The notes below the pieces were generated by a model. That model searched no databases and was not told where the DNA came from. It worked only from the letters and a program-made list of their open reading frames with translations. Shown here piece by piece: positions 33,456 to 43,003 of a stretch of DNA of 64,000 nt (its first letter is position 1; every line of letters begins with the position of its first letter). The translations under genes were made by a program, and so were the position numbers. The stretch is from positions 31,235,166 to 31,299,165 of the forward strand of contig JAJEKV010000003.1 of assembly GCA_021234155.1 (NCBI GenBank). Reading direction: 5' to 3'. This DNA is from Isoetes taiwanensis (lineage: Eukaryota > Streptophyta > Lycopodiopsida > Isoetales > Isoetaceae).

Positions 33456-34376
33456 CTTGGCTTGCACAAATCAAATATATAAAGAGAATATATAAAATAC
33501 ATCTTTGGGCATTGTTTTGAAGTAATATGCACTATGATTTAAAATTGTCTATATTTGAGCTAAGAATGCGGTTTTTTCGGAAGGCTTGGTTGCTATATAT
33601 CACTTAGTCGCAAATATAGTGATATACTATATAACACTTGCCAATGAGAGGCTAATGGATGACCTTGCATGCAAATTTAAAGTAGTTTGGTCATTTAAAG
33701 CGACTCAATAAATTACGTGCAAGAATGCAGTAGTCACAACTAAACAAACAATATAAATGAATGAGGGAGAGCAATCAATCAATACTACATGCAAAGATGC
33801 TTGGATGTCTTTTTGGGAGCGTCTATAACCATAAGAATACAATATGGAATTATGATTGTGAGCTATTAAATGCCCATAAACACATGCTCCAAAAGAAGCG
33901 CGGCAGCGTTAGGCACGCTTTTACTATTATTCACAAGCAACTCCAACCATTTTGAACAATCTGAGATTGATTTAAACAACTCAAGTTCATGCGCGATTCG
34001 AGTTAGCACACAACTATTTATGCGCGACTTATTATTGGCCCAAGATCTTAAGCTTAAAACTTTCAATGTAGCCCAAAAGGCTCTAAAGGGAATGCATATA
34101 CCCAAAAGGCTCTATGTGCATGAAATGTTAGAAATTTAATGCAAAAAATACATCCAAAAAAGCCTAAAGCACGACAAGCTCTAAACCAATACCTTAAACT
34201 ACATGCACTCCAATACATCTACCATTACGCTATGCTTTTTGCTATTCCTACCCATGGCTAATGCCTAAACCCTAAACCGCTATACTTGGCACTCCAATAC
34301 ATCTACAAAATCGATTACACATTCTTATTCCACCTATAAACTATATTACTCACCCATTCCATATGTCCACGACTAA
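33456..34376. other. Probable body of a short Helitron; no gene
   Basis: AT-rich without recognisable genes. A TCAAATATATAAAG preceded by A at 33470 could be the 5' TC end of the Helitron terminating at 34405, giving an element of about 935 bp; this is a weak call. Confidence 0.3.
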
Positions 34377-34405
34377 TGCCGGCATCGCCGGGCACACATT
34401 TCTAG
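34377..34405 (+). mobile_element. Helitron 3' terminus
   Basis: TGCCGGC-ATC-GCCGGGCA hairpin (one bulge), spacer CACATTT, then CTAG at 34402-34405 followed by T. Same architecture as the termini at 25138 and 27478. Confidence 0.75.
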
Positions 34406-35464
34406 TCATACATATTTCCAAAGACATGTTTGCATCTAAGAATGAGGATTTGAACCCCACCATCTCAATAGGTACCAAATATGAATAAGGCCAGTGAATG
34501 GGACCTGTTTAAGAACACCAGGCTTAAAATCCTGTAATATCAGGATGCCAGATTACAGAGACACAATGCAACTCTATTTTCACATGTGGAGCCCTTACCA
34601 AGTACCGCCCTTTTCCATCGCAAGGCGATTTTGCTGGCAAACAAATGCAGTGGTGGATGAGCAAACATCAACGATTCATAAGACAAATGAACCTGCTAAC
34701 GTAACAAATAGATAGAAGGAGCTTGAGGAAACAAAACCCTGCCCTATCTGAAACACCATCGGGCAGTTGTCCCTGCAGAACATTATGTCCCGAAGCCTGC
34801 AAAATCCGACCATGGACTCCGACCATGGAGATGCACCATCTCGGAATGCTACTCCTTCCTTCGGAACTCCACCGCCCTGCCCTCTGCCCTAAATAGAAAC
34901 CTTAACTTTGAATTTAGAAACTTTCTAACAAACAAATCACCAAAACTATATTTTTGACATCAGCATTATACAGTTTTGGCATACTTGTACTTTTCAAAAC
35001 CATATAAAACCTTAGGTACTATCTGATTCTGCTCCTTTCGAACAATTGCAAAAGATAATATGTTTATTCAGGTATTAGATATTATCATTTGACGAATCAG
35101 TCAAATCGAATACCACATTTTTGTGATCAGTTTGGTAATATTGGCAAACTTTACCGTTTTGGCAATTACCTGAAGGTGCGCCTACGTCGTCTTCTGCTGG
35201 TTATCGTTTGCGATTCATGATGGATGACGACATTTAGCTTGCCATATAGAGTGCTTGCTCTGTACCAAGGTAATGAATTCTTCCCCTAGGAAGTGTTTAT
35301 ATTTGTTTCCTTATTTTGCAACTTGCGCTAGGCTTTAAGATTAAGATTAACAGTAGGCGATCAGTAAAATGACTTTTTCTTGTCAGTTGGAAATTGGCTC
35401 CTTTTTGACCGTGAATCAGAATTTGGCTATCGAAATGAGAGACAGACTTTTTAAGAAATAGGCA
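34406..35464. other. Upstream region of the PPR gene
   Basis: No gene or repeat recognised. The last ~250 bp before the PPR start are AT-rich and would contain promoter and 5' leader. I saw no confident TATA element. Confidence 0.4.
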
Positions 35465-38400
35465 ATGGGAAATAGATCGAGATTTGGAACCTCATTGATT
35501 GAATGCAAAATCTTATGCGTAGACCTCAATGGTCCTCAATGTGTACCATTTAGACAGAGATGTGTAGTGTATACCGTTAAGGTTTGTTACAGAAAAGATG
35601 ATGTACTCACATTTCCAGCTGAAAAAAAGAAGTCACATGTTAGTTGCGACAAGTTTCTTCAACTGCATGATCATTCAGTTGTCAGAAATGAAGATGCATT
35701 ACTTATCTATGATAACATGTGCAAGAATGGAGTGAGGCCACACCTTTCTATAACACTTGCCGCATTGAAGGAATGCAGCAGTCTGAGAAACCTGCAGACA
35801 GGGAGAAGACTACATGCTGATCTGATTAATAGTGCGGAGGATAAAGGCATTGATATTGCCAACAGTTTGGTGCATTTATACACCAAATGTCTGAGCATGT
35901 CAGATGCTTGTAGTGTCTTTGATAGGATGCTGCAGTATAATGTAATATCTTGGAATGCTATCATAAGTGGGTATATAGAGTGTGGGGGAAGCGATGTTGC
36001 CCTTAAGTTATTTGCATTCATGCAGGCAGAAGATTGCAAGCCAAATGCTAGAACATATCTCAGTGCGCTGAAGGCATGTGCTAATTGTGCAGAAAAAGGA
36101 GATGGTAACAAAGCTGGGGCAAACTCTAGGGGAAAGACGTGCTTGGAATACGCTATAAGCATCCACTCTCAACTTGCAAAGAGTGGGCATGAGATGAACA
36201 TATTTGTGGGCAGTACTTTGGTAGCTGTGTATGCCAAATGTGGAAGCATTACCCATGCTCACCAAGTCTTTAACAGGATGCCATATCACGATGAGATATC
36301 TTGGAATGCTTTGATATTTGGGTATGTGGATAATGGGGATGGAGAATTTGCCCTGCATATTTTTGCGCTCATGCAAGATGAAGGATTCACACCAAACCCT
36401 CGGAGCTACCTCGCTGCATTAAAGGCATGTGCTATCTGTGCAGGTAAAGAAGAGGGTGAGCAAGTTGATAAGGATGTCATAAAAATAAAATGGCTAGAGA
36501 AGGCTATATCTATCCACTCCCAACTTGCAAAAGGGAGACATGAGTTGGACATTTTTGTCGCAAACATTTTGGTGGATATGTATGCTAAATGTGGAAGTGC
36601 AGTACATGCTTGGCAGGTCTTTCATAAAATGACGTGTCATAATGAGGTATCATGGAATTCCATCATCTTTGGATGTTTAGAGAGTGGGAAGGACAAACTG
36701 GCACTGGAATTATTTGCACAAATGCGAGAAAAAGGCTTCACCCCAAATATTCAAGCTTATATTGCTGCTTTAAAGGCATGTGCCAGTTGTGCCGCAAAAG
36801 ACGACACTCATATCAAGGGAAGACTTCTGAAAACAGAGTTTCTGGAAAAGGGCATATCTATTCACTCTCAACTTCGAAAAGCTGGGCATGAGTTGGACAT
36901 TTTTGTGGCAAGCACCTTGGTAGATATGTATGCTAAGTGTAGGAGCATGGTACACGCTTGTTCAACCTTTGATAGAATGATGTATCATGATGTGGTGGCA
37001 TGGAATGCCTTGATATTTGGATATGCAGAGATTGGGGAAGGTGAGATGGCATTGCAAGTGTTCGAGCAAATGCAGGATGAAGGTTTCATGCCAGATACTT
37101 TAACTTATATTGCTGCATTGAAGGCATGTAAAATTTATGCAGCACAAGAAGAACTACAGCAAGCGAGAGATAAACTTCCTAAAATAGAGTGTCTGGAGAA
37201 GGGCATAGGTATTCATTCTAGGCTTTCAAAGAATGGGTATGAGTTAGATCGTTATGTGTCAAGCACTTTGCTGGATATGTATGGAAGCGTTGGTAGCATG
37301 GTGCATGCCCATCTTGTTTTTGACAGGATGTCACATCATGATGTGGTATCATGGAATGCTATGATATTTGCTTGTGTAGATAGTGGGAATGGCAAATTAG
37401 CCCTGCAATGTTTTGCACACATGCAGGATAATGGATTCATGCCAAATGCTCAAACGTATATTGCAGGTTTGAATGCCTGCTCCAGTTGTTGCCAAAATGA
37501 AGGAGACAACCAAGTCTTGGAAATGAAGAAAATGGATTACTTGGAGAAAGGTATGGCTATTCACTCTCAACTTGCAAAAAAAGGCTATGAGCTGAACATC
37601 TTTGTTGTTAGCGCTCTAGTGGATATGTATGCCAAATCTGGGAGCTTGATGCATTGCCATTGGATATTTGGCAAGACTGTTCATCATGATATTGTTACAT
37701 GGAATGCTATCATATATGCATATGAGGAGAATGGTGAAGCCATGATGGCCTTACAATTACTTGCTCAAATGCAAGATGAAGGTTTTACACCAAATGCTCG
37801 AACGTATGTTCCTGCTCTAAAGGCATGTTGTGACATGGTAAAACTAGATTCTAACCTAGTTGATAGAATAGAGAGCTTGGAAAGGGTTATAGCAATTCAT
37901 TCCCAACTAACCAAAAATGGGTATGAACTGGACAATTTTGTGGCAAGTACAATGGTGAATGTCTATGCCAAGTGTGGAAGCATGATTCATGCTCACCGTG
38001 TTTTTGATAAGATGTTGCATTATAGTGTAGTGTCATGGAATGCCATGATTTCTGGGTATTCTGAGAGTGGTGAGAGTGAATTGGCTCTAGATGTATTTGC
38101 ATTCATGCAGGATGAAGGTCACATACCTGTTGCCCAAACTTATGTTGCTGCAATAAAAGCCTGTGCTGCATGTGCAGCTAAAGAAGAGGCCAAGCAAGTA
38201 GATGGGAAATTCATGAGAGTGGAATCTCTGGAAAAGGGGATGGTTATTCATTCTCAACTTCTGAAGGAAGAAGATGAATTCCATAGGATTACAGCAAATT
38301 CCCTTGTGGATATGTATGCAAAATGTGGCAGCATGTTGCAGGCTCGTCAAGTCTTTGACAGGATCATGCATCATGATGTGGTGTCATGGAATACTTTAAT

Positions 38401-39559
38401 ATTTGGGTATGTAGAGAATGGAGAGAGCAAGATAGCTATTGAACTATTTGCATGCATGCAAGATGAAGGTTCCACACCAGATTCCCGAACTTATGTTGCT
38501 GCATTAAAGGCATGTGCTTCTTGTACTGCAGAAGAAGAAAGCAGAGAAATACGGGGTCATTTTCTTAAAGTTGAAAGTTTGGAAAAGGGCATCTCGATCC
38601 ATTCTCAATTTGTAAAGAGTGGATATGCCCTGGACATTATCCTGGCAAACACCCTGGTGCATATGTATGCAAACTGTAGAAGTATGGAACATGCTCATTG
38701 GATCTTTGAGAGCATGCTGCACCATTCTGTGGAAACATGGACTGCAATTATTTTTGGATATACTGATAGCGGAGAACCTGCATTGGCCTTGAAATTGTTT
38801 GCATGCATGCAAAATGAAGGTTTCTCCCCGGATAATTTGGCTTATGTTGCCGCTTTAAAAGCTTGTGGCAGCATAGCAGCATTTGAAGCTGGACAAGGGC
38901 TACACGATCAAATCTGCAAAGCTGGATTTTTGAATGACACTGTTGTAGCAAGTTGCCTTATTGCCCTATATGGTAAATGTGGGAGTATGTTTGATGCTGA
39001 GAAGGTCTTTGCTTCTTTAAACACTAAAGATTTGATTACATGGAATGCACTTTTAGCAGGATATGCTCTGCAGGGAGACATAAAACGTGTCCTGGATCTT
39101 TTTGAAAAGATGCAGGGAGGTTGTTTTCAAGCAGATGGCATCACATTTCTTTCCATACTCACTGCATGCTGCCATGCTGGCCACGTGGACAAGGGAAAGG
39201 CTTGCTTTCAAATGATGAATTTGTTCTATACATGTTCTCCCGGTGCTGAGCATTATGCTTGTATGGTTGATATTCTTAGTCGGGCGAATCATTTGGATGA
39301 AAGTTTGGAGGTGGCGAAGAACATGCCATTTGAGCCTGATCTGACAATCTGGAAAACCGTGTTAGGTGCATGTCAGAAATGGAAGAACAAGGAGGTGGGG
39401 AGGCTAGCATTTGAGTTTATCCAAGGGTTGAATGATAAGGATTCTTCTGCGTATGTGCTTATGGCAAATATATATGCTGGTTTTGACATGTGCAAAGATA
39501 ATGACGATTGTGAATTAGATACATCACCATTATCCAGCTTGTGTATATATCCGATATAG
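35465..39559 (+). CDS. PLS-class pentatricopeptide repeat (PPR) protein, 1364 aa
   Basis: One uninterrupted frame without introns. After ~75 N-terminal residues (possible organelle-targeting region, weak) come ten S motifs of the form VASTLVDMYAKCGSMVHA, each followed by a P motif (VVSWNAIIFGY...MQDEG) and an L motif (TYIAALKACA...SIHSQL). Most P-L-S triplets are 115-117 residues instead of the usual ~102. The excess is a charged insert of ~15 residues inside the L motif (CAAKEE...LEKG). DNA spacing between S motifs is 335-352 bp, so the gene grew by tandem duplication. The C-terminus reaches an E1-like motif (EPDLTIWKTVLGAC, then AYVLMANIY) and stops 25 residues later; there is no E2 or DYW domain. 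PPR proteins bind organelle RNA one base per motif; PLS types usually guide C-to-U editing. Lacking DYW, this one would need a partner enzyme or act in stability or splicing. Residues 5/last of S1-S10 read N/N, S/D, N/N, S/D, S/D, S/D, S/S, N/D, N/S, S/D. The true start could be a later ATG. Confidence 0.95.
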   Translation: MGNRSRFGTSLIECKILCVDLNGPQCVPFRQRCVVYTVKVCYRKDDVLTFPAEKKKSHVSCDKFLQLHDHSVVRNEDALLIYDNMCKNGVRPHLSITLAALKECSSLRNLQTGRRLHADLINSAEDKGIDIANSLVHLYTKCLSMSDACSVFDRMLQYNVISWNAIISGYIECGGSDVALKLFAFMQAEDCKPNARTYLSALKACANCAEKGDGNKAGANSRGKTCLEYAISIHSQLAKSGHEMNIFVGSTLVAVYAKCGSITHAHQVFNRMPYHDEISWNALIFGYVDNGDGEFALHIFALMQDEGFTPNPRSYLAALKACAICAGKEEGEQVDKDVIKIKWLEKAISIHSQLAKGRHELDIFVANILVDMYAKCGSAVHAWQVFHKMTCHNEVSWNSIIFGCLESGKDKLALELFAQMREKGFTPNIQAYIAALKACASCAAKDDTHIKGRLLKTEFLEKGISIHSQLRKAGHELDIFVASTLVDMYAKCRSMVHACSTFDRMMYHDVVAWNALIFGYAEIGEGEMALQVFEQMQDEGFMPDTLTYIAALKACKIYAAQEELQQARDKLPKIECLEKGIGIHSRLSKNGYELDRYVSSTLLDMYGSVGSMVHAHLVFDRMSHHDVVSWNAMIFACVDSGNGKLALQCFAHMQDNGFMPNAQTYIAGLNACSSCCQNEGDNQVLEMKKMDYLEKGMAIHSQLAKKGYELNIFVVSALVDMYAKSGSLMHCHWIFGKTVHHDIVTWNAIIYAYEENGEAMMALQLLAQMQDEGFTPNARTYVPALKACCDMVKLDSNLVDRIESLERVIAIHSQLTKNGYELDNFVASTMVNVYAKCGSMIHAHRVFDKMLHYSVVSWNAMISGYSESGESELALDVFAFMQDEGHIPVAQTYVAAIKACAACAAKEEAKQVDGKFMRVESLEKGMVIHSQLLKEEDEFHRITANSLVDMYAKCGSMLQARQVFDRIMHHDVVSWNTLIFGYVENGESKIAIELFACMQDEGSTPDSRTYVAALKACASCTAEEESREIRGHFLKVESLEKGISIHSQFVKSGYALDIILANTLVHMYANCRSMEHAHWIFESMLHHSVETWTAIIFGYTDSGEPALALKLFACMQNEGFSPDNLAYVAALKACGSIAAFEAGQGLHDQICKAGFLNDTVVASCLIALYGKCGSMFDAEKVFASLNTKDLITWNALLAGYALQGDIKRVLDLFEKMQGGCFQADGITFLSILTACCHAGHVDKGKACFQMMNLFYTCSPGAEHYACMVDILSRANHLDESLEVAKNMPFEPDLTIWKTVLGACQKWKNKEVGRLAFEFIQGLNDKDSSAYVLMANIYAGFDMCKDNDDCELDTSPLSSLCIYPI

Positions 39560-39854
39560 TTAATTCTATTCTCGTACATTAGAAGAAATAATGTGTGGTT
39601 ATTTTGACTTCTGCAATTTTGTCCATAGTCGCCTTATCTCACCACATTTTGGATTGCCCCTGATGGGTAAGCCGTTATGGGGCATATTCTGGAATGTGCG
39701 CTACTTTAGCAGTCAGGACATTCTCTCAGGAAATTATGCAGTTTTCTTGAGGAGTCAGGCATTCATTCGTTTTCTTTCAAATCCATGCACCTTTCCTCTT
39801 CTGTTTCTCTTCAGACATGTATGGTGGCTGATGATGGTTTGTCCTTATAGGCAA

Positions 39855-40966
39855 ATGCGGGAACTAAAGGCTGCCCAGTTCTACCAACGTATCCTCTTCA
39901 TGCTACAACAGAGCCATCAAGACAAAGGTAGACTTGTGTCTGGTCCAATCCTAGGTCTCGACGTTGGTACTCGTTATATTGGGGTAGCAGTTTCTGATGC
40001 AGATTGTACCATTGCATCTCCTCATAGGTGCGTGCATCAGTCACAGCATGTAGCATTGTACGTAAGCAATAATCTTACTGATTTGTTCACAGTCTAATTG
40101 AGCGCAAAACAACAACATTTAATCATGTTCTGGAGCTGGAAAAATTGGTACCCGCTTGTTGCATTAAGTGTGTAATTCGATGAGGTCAAGATGTTGAATA
40201 ATATGAAAGCAACTGTGCAGGTAAGGCAGCTTTCTGTGCCAGCATTTGTCATTGGATATCCGGTTAAGCTTATGGGATTCCAAGGGAAGCAGGTTAGATT
40301 CCTTTCTATATTGCAGCTTTTGGTTGTTGATTTTGTCAGTTATATTCTCGGGCTGTACTATCAGCAGTCAAAGTTATAAAAACAAACTTGAACCAGCCAT
40401 GCATGTTCTAAGATGTTTAGAACATGTCATTGAACGTCTGTTTTGTGTTTGTCCTGCCTTGTTTCTTCTTACAGTTTATGATAGCGTTACCAGAACAAAA
40501 GGCATGTATCTGATCCCGTGTTTATTGAAACAGGGTGTGCTGGTAGAAGAGATAGTAAGAGAGCTGCAGCTGAGTGAAAAGTTCAAAGATCAGTTTTTTG
40601 TTTATTGGGATGAAAGGTTGACAACAAAGGTTGGATGTTTGTTGTTTGCGTTTTTGCCCATGAGCTGTTTTTTGAAGTTATTTATTTTATGGAATGCGTA
40701 ACATGTAGATGTGATTGAGTTTATGCAACAGGCTGTAGATAATGCAATAGGCTTTATGAAAATGGAGCACCGAAGAAGAAAGCAGATTCTAGACAAGATG
40801 TCTGCTCTTTGTATTCTGCAGGTATATTTTTCATTTTGTTTGTCAATTGTTTCCCTTTTTTTGGTAATGAAAGTTCTAAGACACATGGTGTTGGAAATAA
40901 TATTTCCTCACCCTGCAGGGATGCTTGGATAACTTTGCAAAACATCGGGCATGTCAAGGAATGTAG
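39855..40966 (+). CDS. YqgF/RuvX-family nuclease (putative pre-16S rRNA nuclease), plant type
   Basis: Six exons: 39855-40027, 40093-40147, 40221-40292, 40534-40629, 40732-40821 and 40919-40966. All introns are GT-AG and frame is kept throughout, giving 177 aa. Diagnostic blocks: GPILGLDVGTRYIGVAVSD (first catalytic Asp, RNase H-like fold) in exon 1, VPAFVIGYPVKLMG in exon 3, VYWDERLTTK (catalytic Glu) in exon 4, and LDKMSALCILQG (last Asp) at the exon 5/6 join. All acidic positions expected for the family are present. Bacterial YqgF trims the 5' end of 16S rRNA and was first annotated as a Holliday-junction resolvase. Plant homologues are inferred to act in organelles or nucleus. The start at 39855 follows an acceptor-like CTTATAG, so a 5'-UTR or transit-peptide exon upstream is possible. 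It begins 296 bp after the PPR stop. Confidence 0.9.
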
Positions 40967-41074
40967 GAATTAGAGGTTTAATCAAATTAAAGGTTTGAAA
41001 ACATCATCCCCCCCTTTTTTTCTTTAATTTCAGATAAAACCAAAATTCTGGTCTGTAGAATTGGCAAACAACAC

Positions 41075-41165
41075 TATGGATGATACGGATGATACGACAA
41101 GATAAATTTTTGCATCCACAGAGACCAAATTAGCCATGGGATCCAAACAAGGAATGAAAGGGGCA
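41075..41165 (-). mobile_element. LINE/SINE 3'-end remnant
   Basis: Minus strand: TTGTTTGGATCCCATGGC, TAATTTGGTCTCTGTGGATGC, then AAAAATTTATC and a short CGTATCATC tail. This is the same 3' UTR signature (GGGTCCCATAGGCCAAT..GTCT.CGTGGACG.TAAAAA) as LINE copies 1 and 2, so it is a very short 5'-truncated insertion. Confidence 0.7.
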
Positions 41166-41390
41166 TGGAGGTGCAAAGAATACAAGGAAAGTGGAACATT
41201 TGTTTTAGTAATAATCTTGGTACTTTTATTGGCTCCTGATTTGGGTCCTGATTTTAGAGGCGTATTAGATGCGTTCAATATGCATATTAGACATGTCTAA
41301 TTATTGGTATTAAATGCGTAATTACTGATTTTAGATACAGTCGTCGACTTTTTGTTTATTTCAGAAAAGTATTATTATATGCATGTAATA

Positions 41391-41553
41391 CGCAGGGTGT
41401 ATCAACTAGAGCTCCATCCCCTTGAATTTTGTTCTTATAGAAAAATGGAACGAGATCACATTGTATTATTAGACGCATCTAATTTGCGGATACATCAACT
41501 AACTAGTACACCTCCTTGAATTTCATTCTTATAGAAAAATGAGACGATAACAA
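41391..41553 (+). repeat. Direct repeat, 2 x ~70 bp
   Basis: GCAGGGTGTATCAACTAGAG...TTCTTATAGAAAAATGGAACGA (41391 on) recurs from about 41485 as GCGGATACATCAACTAACTAG...TTCTTATAGAAAAATGAGACGA. Between them lie ATTAGACGCATCTAATT-like palindromic words, also seen near 41265-41310. Possibly the end of an unrecognised transposon. Confidence 0.55.
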
Positions 41554-42060
41554 GAGCATCCCTAACATAATCACGCTCTAAGTAAGTTCTTTGAACATGA
41601 ATGTGCATGAAGGTGTACTTTAATATTTTGTACACTATTGCTTATGTTGAACAAAATGCATAGGTGCTGAGCTATTAACTTGTGATGTTCTTTACGGTTT
41701 TTGCTCCAAAATATTTCCAGAATGCTAATCCTTTCAAGAATAAAAACCTATGCTAGAAATGCCACTGAATATAATATATGGCAAAACATTGCCACATTCC
41801 AAAATCGACTACACTTAATTCTTCATGAGACGTCAAATGTATCCCACGAAGCGAAGTTTCATATGTACGTGCAAAGTTTCAAATGTCTAAAAATATGTGT
41901 TTTTGCTATCTAGTACGTTTACAACATATTCCACATATGACACGAGCTTGTTCCATCCTCCCTAAGCTTGGGAACATTGTACAAATACACGTGGCATATG
42001 GCTCTTTTGTTAGGACCCATATGTCTAATAGTTCCGCTTAAAAACATATGGCGACTCTAC

Positions 42061-42120
42061 TATTATTAAGGGCTGCGACTTATGGCATACAATTATTAAG
42101 GGCTGCGACTTATCGCATAC
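42061..42120 (+). repeat. Tandem 2 x 30 bp
   Basis: ATTATTAAGGGCTGCGACTTAT is followed by GGCATACA or CGCATACA in two adjacent 30-bp units. Confidence 0.85.
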
Positions 42121-43003
42121 AAGCTCATGTCTTGTTGATTCTTTATGAGTGTCCTCATAAATCCTAAATGATTGACTGTAATATTGACTTGAAGACCATG
42201 GCCTTCAAATCTTAGGCTGACGTGGAAATTGGGGTTTGACCCCATCTTCTTTTTTGCTCTATGGCCAGGGTTTGAGGATATGGTATATCCTTTGGTATAT
42301 TCTCTAGACCAATGGTCCAGATGAAGCAATTATATGAAATAAGCGATTGGTGGATGAGAAATTATAATTAGAGATGCACACCGCATCCATCACTTTAAAA
42401 GTGGAATGTGCTGTTCGTGGGGATTTTCTTAGCAAAATGGATTGACCATCCTTGGAATATACCTCCTCCCAAAGTAGTATTCAACATTTCCTAATGGATG
42501 ATATGTAAAGGCATGACTTAAGAAAGCTACAAGTGTTAAGAGCATGAAATGCGACTATTTCTTCTCTATACTATCTTAACATATATAAGGCAGTTACATT
42601 TTCTGTTTGATTGTAATATTTTTTCCCCAGGAATAATTTTGGTGATGACACGTGTATGACTTCTTAAGGTGGCGACACGTGGATGAGACCCATTAAAAAG
42701 GGAAGTCTGCGATAAAAATAGCATTTTTTTGGCATAATGATTGCTGAAGAATGACAGCTGCAGAATCTGATGGAATTGCTCAGATTCAAGAATCTGCCTC
42801 TGGCTTTTCCACAAATCTGTAGAGGCGCCTGAAGAACCTGCAGCCGTATGGTATTCAAATCCGGCATCTGAAGGATAAAGGCAGAAGCTCATAAATAGAA
42901 AAGTTTGAGACAAGGGATTAGAATGAAGGAAGCCCTATTGCCGGTTCCCAAGAAATAAAGTCCGGTTCAGATCATGATTTTGCTCAACAAATCATTTCCC
43001 TGA
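42121..43003. other. Spacer, no gene recognised
   Basis: AT-rich. Two G-box-like ACACGTG words lie close together (about 42649 and 42674) within similar short contexts. No coding evidence. Confidence 0.4.

Noticed and set aside
34264-34285. Telomere-like CCTAAACCCTAAACC
   Set aside because: Only about two CCCTAAA units; no array. Likely a chance telobox.
33470-34405. Complete 935-bp Helitron with 5' end at 33471
   Set aside because: The TC start is weak and not confirmed by a second copy; only the 3' end is called with confidence.
35707-36162. Long minus-strand frames opposite the PPR gene
   Set aside because: They mirror the PPR coding strand, repeat with the same ~350-bp period and have no independent motif.
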